Source: Physcomitrium patens | Lineage: Eukaryota > Streptophyta > Bryopsida > Funariales > Funariaceae | Direction: 5' to 3' | NCBI RefSeq assembly: GCF_000002425.4 | Contig: NC_037271.1 | Location: 13,737,903-13,801,902 of the forward strand | DNA: 64,000 nucleotides | Shown here: positions 62,543-64,000 of the stretch, piece by piece | How the letters are laid out: each line of letters opens with the position of its first letter | Position numbering within the stretch: the first letter of the stretch is position 1 | The notes under the pieces: model-generated | What the model was told of the DNA's origin: nothing | Seen by the model: only the letters and a program-made list of their open reading frames with translations | Databases searched by the model: none | Made by a program: the position numbers and the translations under genes

Positions 62543-64000
62543 ATTGATTTCATGAGTTGCTGAACGGTCAGTCATTTTGTTTAATTCTTAGTTGCAATAT
62601 ATCCCAGCCGATAATTCATGCCTGCGAACATCGACCATCCACAATGAAGAAACGACCGCATTATAAAGGTGTTAGAATTCAACAAAGAAGGAATAAGGTT
62701 CGTCGCACATGCTACATTGTGAATTTGCAGTTGACTCTAACCAGAGATAGGCAAAAAGGAAACACATTTTGAGCTGCAGCATACACTTGCTAACAGTTCA
62801 CCGTAAGCATACATGTAAGGAAGAGATTTAAAGTTGTCATGTCGTACTGCGTTTAGAGAGTCCAACATTTTTATCAAATGCAAGAAACTTCCGCATGATT
62901 ACATGCACAGCAAAGGAAAACAAAAAGACAAGGATAAAACCCTTCAATTTTCTCATCAGGCGAACTTCCACTGTCAAGTCAAGTCATGCCCTCATGCCCT
63001 AGAAGGCCCAAAAGTTCAACATGAAATCATTACCAAACAGAATTGAGCAACATAGACTGTTCGTAATGCGGCATGCGATTGTTTGAATTCAACGTCTGCA
63101 GCATTCTTTCGTTTCTGCCTAACCTTGAGGAGGTTTCTGCTGGTTTATCGGAAAGACACGATGCATCTCAAGTTCGTCCATCTAAAATCAGCTTAAAAAT
63201 AGACACAAGACCGAGGCATCTCAACCATCACTTTACGACACCACATGAAGGTTTCAAGAATAGTGATACTGGGACGGACCTTGCAATTCTGTCTTTTTAG
63301 CTTAAGCATTTCGTGAATAACCTTGTAGATTTCAACGGCATGATCAGACTTCGAGCAAAGATGACCTACATGCTTCCTAACTCTTCGTCGTAGCACCTCA
63401 CCTTTATGCCCTCGGAGATGAAAAAAACGTCAGTGACCATTTTCCTCATGTCGTACGTTCTCGAAACCCCCAACCTGGTCCGGAGTAGCGGAGACGTTGG
63501 TCCAGATAGGTTCGACCAGATCAGACATACCAGTCCACAAGCTGACTTCGTCCGGAGAGGGGATTATGCCCTCGAAACCCCCAAAAATACCTGAGTCGCA
63601 CTGTATGTTTTCCGTAATACAAGTGATACAACACCCGACGCCGCAAGTCAGTGTAGAAAGTGAATGATGGCTTTGAAGATTTACACTTAATCTGCCCCAA
63701 TAGTGCAAAAAGTCAGTGAAACCAAGTTGTAAAAGACTCAATTAACGATACAGGATCGGAAACGGATCTATGATTCGGAGCGTGGAGAGGAACCCTTTCA
63801 AACAAACCTAGGGTTGGGTATACTCACGAGACTTGTGAGCATCAAATTGGTTTTATGAAGCGATTCAGGAGTAGTTAGACAAAACAAGCACTCAACACCA
63901 CTACGAGATAGTCCATCAGTCTATAACCGTAGATGAGTCAAGATCGTGCAACGAACGAAATTGTGCTGCAAAACCGAGCTAAACCCTGACACACAGTGCC
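62543..64000. other. Upstream flank of MIR160 and unassigned DNA to the window end
   Basis: Composition is ordinary. The part next to the stem is the likely promoter side of MIR160. A minus-strand frame at 63430-63741 (103 codons) contains SGIFGGFEGIIPSPDEVSLW and similar text but no known domain, and a plus-strand frame overlaps it. CTCGAAACCCCCAA occurs twice, about 110 bases apart (63459 and 63571). No further gene is supported before the window ends. Confidence 0.3.

Noticed and set aside
62644-62772. AP2/ERF-like text HYKGVRIQQRRNK
   Set aside because: Only a few residues resemble the start of an AP2 domain. The Trp-containing motifs and the rest of the domain are absent, so chance is more likely.
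63460-63490. CCTGGTCCGG resembling part of the miR166 complement
   Set aside because: Only about nine bases match and no hairpin with a complementary arm was found nearby.
63430-63741. 103-codon minus-strand frame near the window end
   Set aside because: No domain or splice context recognised and a plus-strand frame overlaps it. Kept only as part of the unassigned flank.

Overview
The window looks like nuclear DNA of a land plant, most likely a bryophyte (moss-like). The evidence is spliced genes with GT-AG introns, plant-type families (R2R3-MYB, class III peroxidase, plant PEX11, plant PABPN1, MIR160), plant LTR retrotransposons, and small GC-richer gene islands set in very AT-rich, TA-microsatellite-filled DNA. 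The moss assignment is an inference from this style; no gene here proves it.

Layout. 1-3130: 3' end of a decayed Ty1/Copia element with its 3' LTR. 4038-6698 (+): an eight-exon alpha/beta hydrolase with a possible plastid transit peptide. 7590-10357 (-): a complete seven-exon PEX11 peroxisome-proliferation gene, convergent with the hydrolase. 11.1-14.4 kb: AT-rich spacer. 15321-16955 (-): a three-exon R2R3-MYB of the MYB20/42/43/85 type, followed by about 2.5 kb of upstream DNA of ordinary composition. 19.4-31.5 kb: mostly AT-rich, decayed repeat DNA. 32117-35109 (+): a seven-exon nuclear poly(A)-binding protein gene (PABPN1 type). 35.6-42.6 kb: AT-rich, with an inverted-repeat element bounded by TA microsatellites and a long near-perfect hairpin. 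44203-45495 (+): a four-exon class III peroxidase with an altered distal haem pocket. 46-51.8 kb: AT-rich. 51.8-59.2 kb: a decayed chromovirus-type Ty3/Gypsy element on the minus strand with both LTRs. 60.1-60.25 kb: a second, inverted copy of the TA-bounded element. 60.5-64 kb: DNA of ordinary composition with no convincing protein gene, but with a clear MIR160 precursor on the minus strand (about 62430-62542) and a second long hairpin (61057-61236).

The protein genes are independent single-copy genes, not an operon or pathway. All five exon-intron models were assembled by eye from splice signals, phase continuity and family similarity; their exon phases close exactly, which is the main support for them.

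The most noteworthy items are the MIR160 locus with one changed base in the mature sequence; the unexplained 61.1 kb hairpin, which pairs better on the same strand as MIR160; a repeat family whose members sit inside (TA)n microsatellites, reminiscent of rice Micron elements; and the peroxidase that has lost the distal disulfide cysteines and the distal-pocket asparagine.
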